Source: a bacterium (GTDB lineage Bacteria > Vulcanimicrobiota > Xenobia > Xenobiales > JADMJV01). From it: a DNA stretch of 47,016 nucleotides. A program made the position numbers and the translations under genes. Position 1 is the stretch's first letter. The number at the start of each line of letters is the position of its first letter. The notes below the pieces were generated by a model. The model made no database searches, had not been told where the DNA came from, and saw nothing but the letters and a program-made list of their open reading frames with translations. The DNA is taken from NCBI GenBank assembly GCA_018780265.1, contig JADMJV010000155.1, positions 8,063 through 55,078 on the forward strand, in the 5' to 3' direction. Positions 40,152-47,016 of the stretch are shown piece after piece.

Positions 40152-40903
40152 TGCTGACCGACGATGCCGTTGCCTGGCTGTTGGTCCTGACCCGCGTAAG
40201 CGGCATGATGGTAGGCTGCCCTCTGCTCAGCCACGCCCAGTTGCCACGCCTGTGGAAGGCCGGCATGGCTATGGCGCTAACCGCTCTGCTCATTCCCCTG
40301 ATCGCCTGGCCCGGTCAAATGAACCCGCATCCAAACCACAGCCTGCTGCTGTTGGTCGTGCGCGAACTGGCGCTTGGCTATGCCCTATCCTGGCTGAGCT
40401 GCCTTTCGCTGCAGGTAGTATCTGCCGTGGGAGCGCTCGTCGACCTGCAAAGCGGTTTGTCCAACGCTTCCTTGCTGGATCCGGTCCGAGGCGAATCGCA
40501 GTCTCTTTTTACGGTGGCCTTCCATGCGATGGCATCGTTGCTCTTTTTGCAGGCGGATGGACCTGCCCTGTTAGTGCAACTGATGCTATTTACCTTCGAG
40601 CGCTTTCCTCTGGGTGCCGCCTGGAGCGGCTTTGTGGCGGCCTCCACGGCCGTCCGCCTTGGCCACTGGTTCTTCTCCATGGCGGTTGGGCTCGCGTTGC
40701 CCTGGATGATCAGTCTTTGGGCTCTGGACCTGATTACGGGAATCGTAGGCCGAATGTTGCCCCAACTCAATCTGCTCTCGGCCGGGCCACCCCTGAAAAT
40801 CCTGGCCGCCTGGTGGCTGGCGTTGCAATATTTTCAGCACTGGTTGCATCGTTTTTCGGCCATTCAGTCGGACTTGATGCGGGGGCACTGGCTCCATGTC
40901 TGA
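40148..40903 (+). CDS. fliR: Flagellar export gate protein FliR
   Basis: A 251-residue polytopic protein with about six hydrophobic segments and the FliR segments RVSGMMVGCPLLSHAQLPRL and VVSAVGALVDLQSGLSNASL. It completes the FliPQR gate. It overlaps fliQ by four bases and flhB by eight. Confidence 0.93.
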   Translation: MMLTDDAVAWLLVLTRVSGMMVGCPLLSHAQLPRLWKAGMAMALTALLIPLIAWPGQMNPHPNHSLLLLVVRELALGYALSWLSCLSLQVVSAVGALVDLQSGLSNASLLDPVRGESQSLFTVAFHAMASLLFLQADGPALLVQLMLFTFERFPLGAAWSGFVAASTAVRLGHWFFSMAVGLALPWMISLWALDLITGIVGRMLPQLNLLSAGPPLKILAAWWLALQYFQHWLHRFSAIQSDLMRGHWLHV

Positions 40904-41897
40904 CGAGCGCACCGAAGAAGCGACCCCGCAGCGTATGCGGGAAGCTCGCGGCCGCGGCCAGGCACCCCGCAGCCAGGAGTGGGCTTCCTCCTGCTCGATG
41001 TTCATGGTATTGGTCGCTTTGAGTGCAATCTGGCCCTCTCTATCCAGTTCGCTGCACATGGGGGTGGCTTACGCACTGACCCATTTGCACGATTCACCTG
41101 GCCACCGCCTGAGCACCCTGGCCTGGGGCTGTGTAGCGGCCCTGTTGCTCGCCTCGCTGGCAGGCTCGCTGCTGGCCCAGTGGGTGAGCGCCGGCTGGCT
41201 GTGGACCTGGCACCCTGTGAAACCCGACTGGCAGCGCCTCAACCCCGCCGAGAACGCCAAACGCTGGTTCTCGGGAAAAGTCCTCATCGACGCCCTTCGA
41301 CTGGCCATCAAACTGGGGGGGATCCTCTGGCTGACCTGGGGATTCGTGCATGACCACCTCGCGCTGGATGCAGCCACTGGCAACCCCCTGGCCCTGTTCC
41401 AAGAACATCTGTGGCACTGGCTCCGCCAGGTGGCCTGCTTTTACGTTCTGGTGGGCGCATTGGACCTTCTTTACCAACGCTGGGAATTTCACCGAGGCCT
41501 GCGCATGAGCAAGCACGACGTCAAACAAGAATACCGGCAGAGCGAAGGAGACCCGCAACGCAAATGGCGCATCCGTTCTCTAGGACAAAAGCTGATCAAA
41601 CAGCGCAGCCTGCAAGGGGTGGCCAAGGCTTCGGTGATCATCACCAATCCCACCCATCTGGCGGTGGCCCTGGAGTTTAACTTCAACATGCCGGCGCCCC
41701 GAGTGGTAGCCAAAGGAGCCGACCAGGTTGCCCTGACCATTCGCAAGATGGCCAAGAAACATCAAATCCCAGTGGTGGAGAACAAGCCGTTGGCGCGGGC
41801 TTTGTATCCACTGGAAGTGGATGACATCATTCCTTACGAATTTTTCGCGCCGGTGGCCGAAATCCTGGTGGCCGTAGCCCGAGCGGAGCAGAACTAA
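40896..41897 (+). CDS. flhB: Export specificity switch protein FlhB
   Basis: A 333-residue protein. The N-terminus (DERTEEATPQRMREARGRGQ) and four membrane segments are followed by a cytoplasmic domain with the autocleavage site NPTH (VIITNPTHLAVAL) and the ENKPLARALYPLEVDDIIP block. Cleavage at Asn-Pro switches export from rod/hook to filament substrates. Length and motifs are normal. The partner ruler FliK is not in the window. Confidence 0.95.
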   Translation: MSDERTEEATPQRMREARGRGQAPRSQEWASSCSMFMVLVALSAIWPSLSSSLHMGVAYALTHLHDSPGHRLSTLAWGCVAALLLASLAGSLLAQWVSAGWLWTWHPVKPDWQRLNPAENAKRWFSGKVLIDALRLAIKLGGILWLTWGFVHDHLALDAATGNPLALFQEHLWHWLRQVACFYVLVGALDLLYQRWEFHRGLRMSKHDVKQEYRQSEGDPQRKWRIRSLGQKLIKQRSLQGVAKASVIITNPTHLAVALEFNFNMPAPRVVAKGADQVALTIRKMAKKHQIPVVENKPLARALYPLEVDDIIPYEFFAPVAEILVAVARAEQN

Positions 41898-41898
41898 A

Positions 41899-43932
41899 AT
41901 GCAAGGAAGCCTGCTGCGCAACGCCGACATCCTGATCCTGGTGGTCTTGATGGCCATTATGTTGCTGATGCTTCTGCCGCTGCCGCCATTTTTGCTGGAT
42001 ATGCTGCTGACCTATAACATCGCCTTCTCGCTGGCCATTCTGCTGGTCGCGCTCTACAGCAAGCGGGCTCTTGACTTTGCCGTCTTCCCATCGGTCTTGC
42101 TCATTGTCACGCTGGCCCGTCTGGCTCTTAACGTGGCCAGCACTCGCCTGATCCTGCTGCACGGCCACGCGGGCCAGGTCATTCAAACTTTTGGACAGTT
42201 TGTAGTGGGGGGCAACTACATCGTAGGTCTGGTGATCTTCTCCATTCTGGTCTTGATTCAGTTTGTGGTCATTACCAATGGCGCCGGCAGAGTTGCCGAA
42301 GTGGCCGCTCGCTTCACGCTTGATGCCATGCCGGGCAAGCAAATGAGCATTGACGCCGACCTTGGCGCTGGCAACATCACTCAAGAAGAGGCCCAACTGC
42401 GCCGTAAAGAAATTGCCAGGGAAGCCGAGTTCTACGGCACCATGGATGGGGCGGGAAAGTTTGTCAAGGGCGACGCCATCGCCTCCGTCATCATTATGCT
42501 GGTCAATATCTTTGGCGGCCTGATTATTGGCGTAACCCAGAAAGGCCTGCCCATCATGGAGGCCGTGCAGCGCTACACTCTGCTGACCATCGGCGAGGGC
42601 CTGGTGGGACAAATTTCAGCCCTGCTCGTGTCCACGGCCACCGGCCTGATCGTAACCAGGGCCGCTTCAGAATCCAATTTGGGGACCGACCTGACCCGCC
42701 AGTTTGTGCTGGATCCACTGATACTCAAACGGATCGCCGGATTGCTGATGGTGTTCAGCCTGGCGCCCGGGCTCCCCAAACTTCCCTTCTGGGGTCTCTC
42801 CGTGTTCTTGTGGTTTCTGGCCAAAAGTCCCGCAGCCGAACCCCCATCCGGCCCTTCAGGCCAGGGCGCGCCAGCCGAGAAGCTGATGCTGCCGGAGGAC
42901 ATGCTGCCGCTGCTGGACCTGGAGCCAATCGAGCTAGAAATCGGCTACGCACTCGTCGAATTCATCGACGAAGCGCAGGGCGGGGACTTGTTGCAACGGG
43001 TGGTGCAGATTCGCAAGAGTTGCGCGCTGGACCTGGGCGTAGTGGTCACACCGATACGCATTCGGGACAACCTGGAATTGCGTCCCGGGCAATACCGCCT
43101 AAAAATCTACGGGCAGATCGTCGGTGAGGGGGAATGTATGTCCAGACGGCTCCTGGCCATGCCGTCTGGGACTCCCATCGGCGACATCAAGCTGGAGGGA
43201 ATTCCGGTAAAAGAACCGGTGTTTGGGTTGCCCGCCTTGTGGATCCTGCCCGCCCACCACGAGCGTGCCGAATTGTGTGGATACACCGTGGTGGACCCCT
43301 CCTCGGTGATCGCCACTCACTTGTCAGAACTATTGCGAAAACACGCTCCCGAACTGCTAGGGCGCCAGGAGGTGCAGCAACTGCTGGAGCACCTGCGCGA
43401 GCGCTGCCCCAAACTGGTCGAAGATGTTGTGCCCGCCAAGATATCCATGACACAACTGCGCCTGGTCCTGCAAAACCTGCTCCGAGAACGGGTCAGCATC
43501 CGCGACTTGAGAACCATTTTAGAGACTTTGGCCGACCATGCGCTGGCCGACAGCGACCCCGCCTGGCTCACCGAAAAAGCCAGGGAAGGCATCTCCCGGT
43601 CCATTCTGCAAGACCTGATGGGCGACGATCTGGTGCTGCGCAGCCTGGCCCTGGCTCCCGCGGTGGAATCCGTACTGGCACAGGCTCTGCCGGGAGGACC
43701 GGGCATGGAACCGCGCCGTTTGGGACTGATCGCCGCCCGCATCGCCAAGAACGCGGGAAACATGGCCAACGACGGGCTCACCCCTACTTTACTGTGTTCC
43801 CAACGCGTGCGCCCCCTCGTGCGCAGGCTCATTCAAAGGCCTCTGCCGAGCCTGGTGGTGCTTTCCTACGAGGAAATTCCCGCCGACGTCACCCTGGAAA
43901 CAATCGCAGTCATTACGGAGGAGGCAAACTAA
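41899..43932 (+). CDS. flhA: Flagellar export platform protein FlhA
   Basis: A 677-residue FHIPEP-family protein. The first half has about eight membrane segments, with FPSVLLIVTLARLALNVAST and the conserved cytoplasmic loop DADLGAGNITQEEAQLRRKE then IAREAEFYGTMDGAGKFVKG. The C-terminal domain (about 325-677) forms the docking ring for export chaperones. It begins one base after the flhB stop. It acts with FlhB and the FliH/FliI ATPase. Confidence 0.96.
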   Translation: MQGSLLRNADILILVVLMAIMLLMLLPLPPFLLDMLLTYNIAFSLAILLVALYSKRALDFAVFPSVLLIVTLARLALNVASTRLILLHGHAGQVIQTFGQFVVGGNYIVGLVIFSILVLIQFVVITNGAGRVAEVAARFTLDAMPGKQMSIDADLGAGNITQEEAQLRRKEIAREAEFYGTMDGAGKFVKGDAIASVIIMLVNIFGGLIIGVTQKGLPIMEAVQRYTLLTIGEGLVGQISALLVSTATGLIVTRAASESNLGTDLTRQFVLDPLILKRIAGLLMVFSLAPGLPKLPFWGLSVFLWFLAKSPAAEPPSGPSGQGAPAEKLMLPEDMLPLLDLEPIELEIGYALVEFIDEAQGGDLLQRVVQIRKSCALDLGVVVTPIRIRDNLELRPGQYRLKIYGQIVGEGECMSRRLLAMPSGTPIGDIKLEGIPVKEPVFGLPALWILPAHHERAELCGYTVVDPSSVIATHLSELLRKHAPELLGRQEVQQLLEHLRERCPKLVEDVVPAKISMTQLRLVLQNLLRERVSIRDLRTILETLADHALADSDPAWLTEKAREGISRSILQDLMGDDLVLRSLALAPAVESVLAQALPGGPGMEPRRLGLIAARIAKNAGNMANDGLTPTLLCSQRVRPLVRRLIQRPLPSLVVLSYEEIPADVTLETIAVITEEAN

Positions 43933-43933
43933 A

Positions 43934-44374
43934 GTGAGCTACACTTTTCGATTAAAGGGCCTGCTGAAACTGGTAGAACAGGAGCGAGACCTTCGCCTCA
44001 GAGAAGTGCAACAGGTGGAGAGCTATCTCGAACTGGCCCTGGCCGAGATCCGCTTGATTTGGGAAGAGATGGAGCGTTCTCAAAACTACTTTGAGGACCT
44101 GGCACAACGCTCTCCCTGCACACTGGCTCTGGGCCAAACTCTCAGGCACTTTCAATCGCAGAGAGACACCCTGAAGAATTTGCTGCGTTTGAAGCTGCAA
44201 TTGGAAGAGGAGCTATCCAAGCGCAATGCCGACCTGGTAACTGCCCGACGAAACGTGCGTCGACTGGAAATGCTGCGAGAGCGCCAATTGGAACAATATC
44301 AACTGGATGCCCTGGCGAAACAGCAGGCGGGCCTGGATGAATTCGCCATCCAACAGTTTAACCGGCGCAGCTGA
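43934..44374 (+). CDS. fliJ: Flagellar export chaperone FliJ
   Basis: A 146-residue almost wholly alpha-helical, coiled-coil protein that starts at GTG 43934 with MSYTFRLKGLLKLVEQERD, the usual FliJ N-terminus, and runs through NARRNVRRLEMLRERQLEQY-like heptads. FliJ normally follows fliI, which is missing, and lies here after flhA. FliJ proteins are weakly conserved, so the call rests on length, coiled coil, N-terminus and context. Confidence 0.8.
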   Translation: MSYTFRLKGLLKLVEQERDLRLREVQQVESYLELALAEIRLIWEEMERSQNYFEDLAQRSPCTLALGQTLRHFQSQRDTLKNLLRLKLQLEEELSKRNADLVTARRNVRRLEMLRERQLEQYQLDALAKQQAGLDEFAIQQFNRRS

Positions 44375-44376
44375 CC

Positions 44377-44403
44377 TATATTATCCTCCCGAGTTGCCGA
44401 TGA
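44377..44403 (+). promoter_or_regulatory. Sigma-28 type promoter for motAB
   Basis: TATATTAT (44377-44384), 11 bases, GCCGATGA (44396-44403). The -10 matches at seven of eight positions, the -35 only at five. It begins right after the fliJ stop and 21 bases before motA, a gene often controlled by FliA. Confidence 0.55.
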
Positions 44404-44424
44404 TCCATCCTGAGGTGACGAACA

Positions 44425-45285
44425 ATGCTCGTAATCGTGGGTGTGCTGGTCGTGGTTGGCTGTGTTCTGGGCGGATATGCTATGCACCATGGTCCTATGC
44501 ACGTTCTCAATCAACCGTCGGAATTTATCATCATATTCGGGGCCGCCATCGGAGCCACCATTGTGATGTCCCCGCTACACGTGCTGAAAGCTCTGCTGAA
44601 AGCCCTGATGGCCACGCTCAAGCCTAGCAAGGTCAATCAGAAGGACTACCTGAAACTGCTGGTGACCATGTTCAAGCTCTTCAAAGTTGCAGCCTATCAA
44701 GGCGCCAACGGACTGGAGCCCCATGTGGAACGACCCCACGAGAGCAGCATCGTAAGTGAAAACAAGATGTTGATCAACGATCACCACGCGCTCGATTTCC
44801 TGTGTGACACTCTCAAGGTGGTGATCATCGGAGGGGTCCCCGACTACCAAATTGCCGAACTCACCGACCTGAGCCTGGATTCACACCACGAAGAGGAACA
44901 CCAGCCCATCAATGTGCTCACCAAGGTGGCCGATTCCATGCCTGGCCTGGGCATCGTGGCAGCGGTTCTAGGCATCATTATCACCATGCAAAATATCAAC
45001 GGCAGCCCCGAACAAATCGGGCAAAGCGTGGGTGCGGCCCTGGTCGGAACTTTCGTAGGAGTACTGTTCGCCTATGGCTTCATTGGGCCGCTGGCGGGCA
45101 AAATGGAGTTTAACGCCCTGGACGGGCACTACAAGCTAAAATGCCTTCAAGGCTGCGTGCTCTCCTACGCGCGCGGGTTTCATCCTCTGGTTTCGGTCGA
45201 ATTTGGGAGGCGAAGCCTGCCCTCGCACTTGCGCCCAAGCTTTCAAGACCTGGAGTCAGCCTGCCGAGAAGAAGGCAAGAGTTAG
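44425..45285 (+). CDS. motA: Flagellar stator protein MotA
   Basis: A 286-residue protein with four membrane segments, two near the N-terminus and two at about 168-215. The segments PSEFIIIFGAAIGATIVMSP and ADSMPGLGIVAAVLGIIITM are characteristic. A long cytoplasmic loop lies between (about 65-165). With MotB it forms the ion channel that drives FliG. GAGGTGACG precedes the ATG. The length with the extra C-terminal tail resembles the proton-type MotA of Proteobacteria. Confidence 0.95.
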   Translation: MLVIVGVLVVVGCVLGGYAMHHGPMHVLNQPSEFIIIFGAAIGATIVMSPLHVLKALLKALMATLKPSKVNQKDYLKLLVTMFKLFKVAAYQGANGLEPHVERPHESSIVSENKMLINDHHALDFLCDTLKVVIIGGVPDYQIAELTDLSLDSHHEEEHQPINVLTKVADSMPGLGIVAAVLGIIITMQNINGSPEQIGQSVGAALVGTFVGVLFAYGFIGPLAGKMEFNALDGHYKLKCLQGCVLSYARGFHPLVSVEFGRRSLPSHLRPSFQDLESACREEGKS

Positions 45286-45287
45286 CC

Positions 45288-46136
45288 GTGAAAAAATCGC
45301 TGGCAACCCCAATCATCATCAAGAAAATCAAAAAAGGCGGGCATGGCCACCACGGGGGCAGTTGGAAAGTAGCCTACGCCGACTTTGTGACCGCCATGAT
45401 GGCGCTTTTCATTGTACTCTGGATTTTGGGCCAGGCGGAAAAAACAAAAAAGGCCGTGAGCCTCTATTTTACAGAGCCCAACCTTACTCCCGAGGAAATC
45501 AAGCTGCGCCTCGAGCACCCCTCCCTACCCTCCTCCGCGCTAAAAATGGATCCATCCAAGGACAAAAAAGATATTTACAAGTCTTATGAAGCCGAACACA
45601 AGATTTTGGAGAGCCTGGCCAAGAGGATTGAAAAACGCTTGAAGTCCCTCAATTGGTATCGAAGCATGAAGGGTCAGCTCTTGATAGAGGTGACCGACGA
45701 AGGCTTGCGCATTGAGTTCCTGGATCGTTCCAGCGCCCCCTTCTTCGATGTGGGTAGCGCCGCCCCGCGCAGCTATACCACCGAAGCACTGGCCGAGATC
45801 GCCGAGGAAATCAGCCAGTTTCCCAACCCGGTGGCCATCGAAGGGCACACCGATAGCCGCCCTTTTCTGAGCACCCAGTATGGCAATTGGGAACTGTCCA
45901 CGGACCGCGCCAACTCAGCCCGACGAGTGTTGGAGCATCACGGTTGCATCAGAATCTCCGAAGTGAGGGGACTGGCCGACGTGCACCTTCGAGACACCAA
46001 AGATCCTTACAACGATTCCAATCGACGAGTGAGCCTGATTGTGCGGCACCTGGTGGAAAAAAAGAAAGCAGAGGCTCCCGAAACCGCTCCAACCGCCGCC
46101 CCCGCGGCCGTCACGCCATCCCCGGCACACCACTGA
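45288..46136 (+). CDS. motB: Flagellar stator protein MotB
   Basis: The start is GTG 45288, three bases after the motA stop, giving 282 residues. After a basic N-terminus (KKIKKGGHGHHGGSWKVAYA) the single membrane helix carries the essential Asp (ADFVTAMMALFIVLWILGQ). The periplasmic plug and an OmpA-like peptidoglycan-binding domain follow (GHTDSRPF, then NWELSTDRANSARRVLEHHG). The C-terminus is a Pro/Ala-rich tail. It anchors the stator to the wall. Confidence 0.94.
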   Translation: MKKSLATPIIIKKIKKGGHGHHGGSWKVAYADFVTAMMALFIVLWILGQAEKTKKAVSLYFTEPNLTPEEIKLRLEHPSLPSSALKMDPSKDKKDIYKSYEAEHKILESLAKRIEKRLKSLNWYRSMKGQLLIEVTDEGLRIEFLDRSSAPFFDVGSAAPRSYTTEALAEIAEEISQFPNPVAIEGHTDSRPFLSTQYGNWELSTDRANSARRVLEHHGCIRISEVRGLADVHLRDTKDPYNDSNRRVSLIVRHLVEKKKAEAPETAPTAAPAAVTPSPAHH

Positions 46137-46140
46137 CCCG

Positions 46141-46170
46141 TAAAAAGAAATTCGGTCGCCGGGCCGAATT
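46141..46170 (-). terminator. Intrinsic terminator for leftward transcription
   Basis: AATTCGG (46149-46155) and CCGAATT (46164-46170) form a seven-base stem with an eight-base loop. On the minus strand it is followed by TTCTTTTTA, a terminator tail. On the plus strand there is no T-tract, so it does not serve motB. The only upstream leftward promoter seen is at 46528-46554. Confidence 0.55.
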
Positions 46171-46177
46171 CCCCAGA

Positions 46178-46410
46178 GTGACTGTAGGCCACTACGATTA
46201 CTACGGCATAGAGCTCCAAGAAAAGCTTTGGCGAAGCGAGTCCGAGATTGCCAAAGCGAAGCTGCCCAGAACCGTGATCACGAGCAGGCGGTGGAGACGT
46301 ATCGAATGGACATGAAGAGATTTGAGGGGACCAAGGCGAGCCTCGACAAAGCCACGGCCGAATGCCGCGCCCTCATTGCCGAAATAGGTCTCCGTGTGGG
46401 GGCTAAGTGA
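46178..46410 (+). pseudogene. Frameshifted coding remnant after motB
   Basis: Two overlapping frames look like parts of one coiled-coil protein. The first reads VTVGHYDYYGIELQEKLWRS up to about 46262. A one-base shift then gives AQNRDHEQAVETYRMDMKRF, then EGTKASLDKATAECRALIAE, to the TGA at 46408-46410. Each frame alone is short and lacks a good start. A single deletion near 46255-46270 would explain it. The family is not recognised. A real 60-residue gene from TTG 46228 is the alternative. It overlaps the proposed leftward transcript. Confidence 0.35.
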
Positions 46411-46527
46411 GCCGAGGTGTCCCGGGTGGGCGTCACCTTGTTTTAGCTTTGCTTCATCGTCGTCGACTAATCTTGCTGGGTGAAGCCAATCACCAGATGC
46501 CCTGGAAACCGAGGGCCAGTGCGCTAC

Positions 46528-46554
46528 CTATCGGCTAGTGCTTCGTCAAGCTTA
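46528..46554 (-). promoter_or_regulatory. Orphan sigma-28 type promoter
   Basis: Minus strand: TAAG (46554-46551), 15 bases, GCCGATAG (46535-46528). The -10 differs from consensus by one base. It points left into 46141-46520, where no good gene is on the minus strand, and the terminator at 46141-46170 lies about 350 bases downstream. Confidence 0.5.
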
Positions 46555-46633
46555 AATTTAGGGTTCGGCTTGCGCGACCACGCTCGGAGGGAAAGGACGG
46601 ACTCAAGTCGGTTGATCCAAAAATCGATAGCCT

Positions 46634-46990
46634 CTATCGGAGGCCGGGAGGCAATGCCGCCAACTGTCCCCAGAGGGATTGGTGACTCAGGGCAGAACCG
46701 GCACTTGCGGGTCCATCAGAGTCTCTAATTTGTGCCGTCAAAACTAGCAGCGCCGTCCCCGCCTGTCCCAACAGGGCCTCGCTACACAGAGTCAATCCGC
46801 GCTGGAAAGTATCGTCCTGATGCCTAAGCATACCGGCAACCGACCAAGGTTGTGGGACGAGTCTGGAAACCAGCCCCTCAGGCCAAATGAGCAACTTCCG
46901 CTTCTAGCTCATAGGCTTCAACAACCACGAAAAGGTCCTCGACCTTTCCAATACCTTCATTCTGAGTTTGCTGTCGCTTCACCAGCGGGA
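46634..46990 (-). pseudogene. Possible decayed gene on the minus strand
   Basis: The frame ending at 46878 reads KVEDLFVVVEAYELEAEVAH and stops. The neighbouring frame continues with PEGLVSRLVPQPWSVAG and GLTLCSEALLGQAGTALLVL to a stop at 46634. Joining them across one base near 46885 gives a continuous, plausible protein of about 120 residues. A stop also precedes the first part. The family is not recognised, and chance frames are possible. Confidence 0.22.
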
Positions 46991-47016
46991 ATATGACTCA
47001 TCCATGGCGTGAGCCA

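Larger units (their letters stand above)
46411..47016. other. Gene-poor right end
   Basis: No convincing intact gene is seen. After the TGA at 46410 a weak hairpin (AGGTG 46415-46419, CACCT 46434-46438) followed by TTGTTTTAG could end rightward transcription. A leftward sigma-28 type promoter is at 46528-46554. On the minus strand two frames (46982-46878, then 46894-46634) join into a protein-like reading if one base is added, which may be a decayed gene. Confidence 0.4.

Noticed and set aside
40054..41022. 322-codon frame overlapping fliQ, fliR and flhB
   Set aside because: It lies in another frame of three clearly identified membrane protein genes and its translation is not protein-like.
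1..47016. CRISPR arrays, tRNA or rRNA genes, insertion sequences
   Set aside because: No repeat-spacer series, cloverleaf-like gene, rRNA segment or transposase was seen by reading. A dedicated tRNA/ncRNA search would be needed to exclude small ones.

Overview
This window is a dense flagellar, chemotaxis and signalling island from a motile bacterium with a Gram-negative type envelope: the P-ring and L-ring genes flgI and flgH are present. The DNA is moderately GC-rich, genes are packed head to tail with many ATGA or TAATG overlaps, and GTG starts are common. The mixture of P/L rings with a FliY-type switch protein, CheX, FliW/CsrA and a SigH-like sigma factor is not typical of Proteobacteria. 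It suggests a diderm lineage outside that phylum, but I cannot name the taxon from sequence alone. No rRNA, tRNA, CRISPR array or insertion sequence was seen.

Layout from left to right: (1) 2-4864 (+): end of an unknown gene, a GspF-like membrane protein, a hybrid histidine kinase and a Ser/Thr kinase with a reversed topology. (2) 4770-7543 (-): a nucleotidyltransferase-fold protein, a small coupled protein, a REC-HD-GYP regulator and fliP. (3) 7632-14929 (+): a chemotaxis operon of soluble receptor, cheA, cheW, cheY, cheB and cheR. (4) 14926-16482: fliA (sigma-28) facing a SigH-like sigma gene. (5) 16489-18209 (-): a response regulator and a cysteine-rich REC-kinase. (6) 18326-22168 (+): cheX, cheY, fliM, fliY and a REC-Hpt protein. 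(7) 22120-26565 (-): a NarL-type regulator and flgI, flgH, flgA, flgG, flgF. (8) 26660-35449 (+): an HDOD protein, flgM, flgN, flgK, flgL, fliW, csrA fused to a VOC-like domain, a tandem PilZ protein and a large hybrid kinase. (9) 35426-39720 (-): fliH, fliG, fliF, flgC, flgB, fliE. (10) 39891-46136 (+): fliQ, fliR, flhB, flhA, fliJ, motA, motB. (11) 46137-47016: mostly gene-poor, with decayed reading frames and one orphan promoter.

The genes supply most of the basal body, the switch, the export gate, the stator, the hook-filament junction and the chemotaxis pathway. fliI, fliO, flgD, flgE, fliK, fliL, fliC, fliD and fliS are absent and must lie elsewhere if the flagellum works. Eleven sites match the sigma-28 (FliA) consensus (TAA-type -35, about 15 bases, GCCGATAA-type -10). 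They precede the che operon, cheX, the REC-Hpt gene, flgF, the HDOD gene, flgM, the PilZ gene, motA, the REC-kinase, the HD-GYP gene and one orphan site. With fliA and its anti-sigma flgM both present, the window appears to hold a largely self-contained sigma-28 regulon.

The most unusual observations are: a CsrA fused to a VOC/glyoxalase-like domain; a cheW that seems to start at CTG directly after the amber stop of cheA; a REC-kinase whose ATP-binding region carries a CxxC-x5-CxxC cluster; three sigma-28 promoters placed exactly 7 bases before a start codon, predicting leaderless mRNAs; and an orphan sigma-28 promoter paired with an intrinsic terminator that may define a small RNA.
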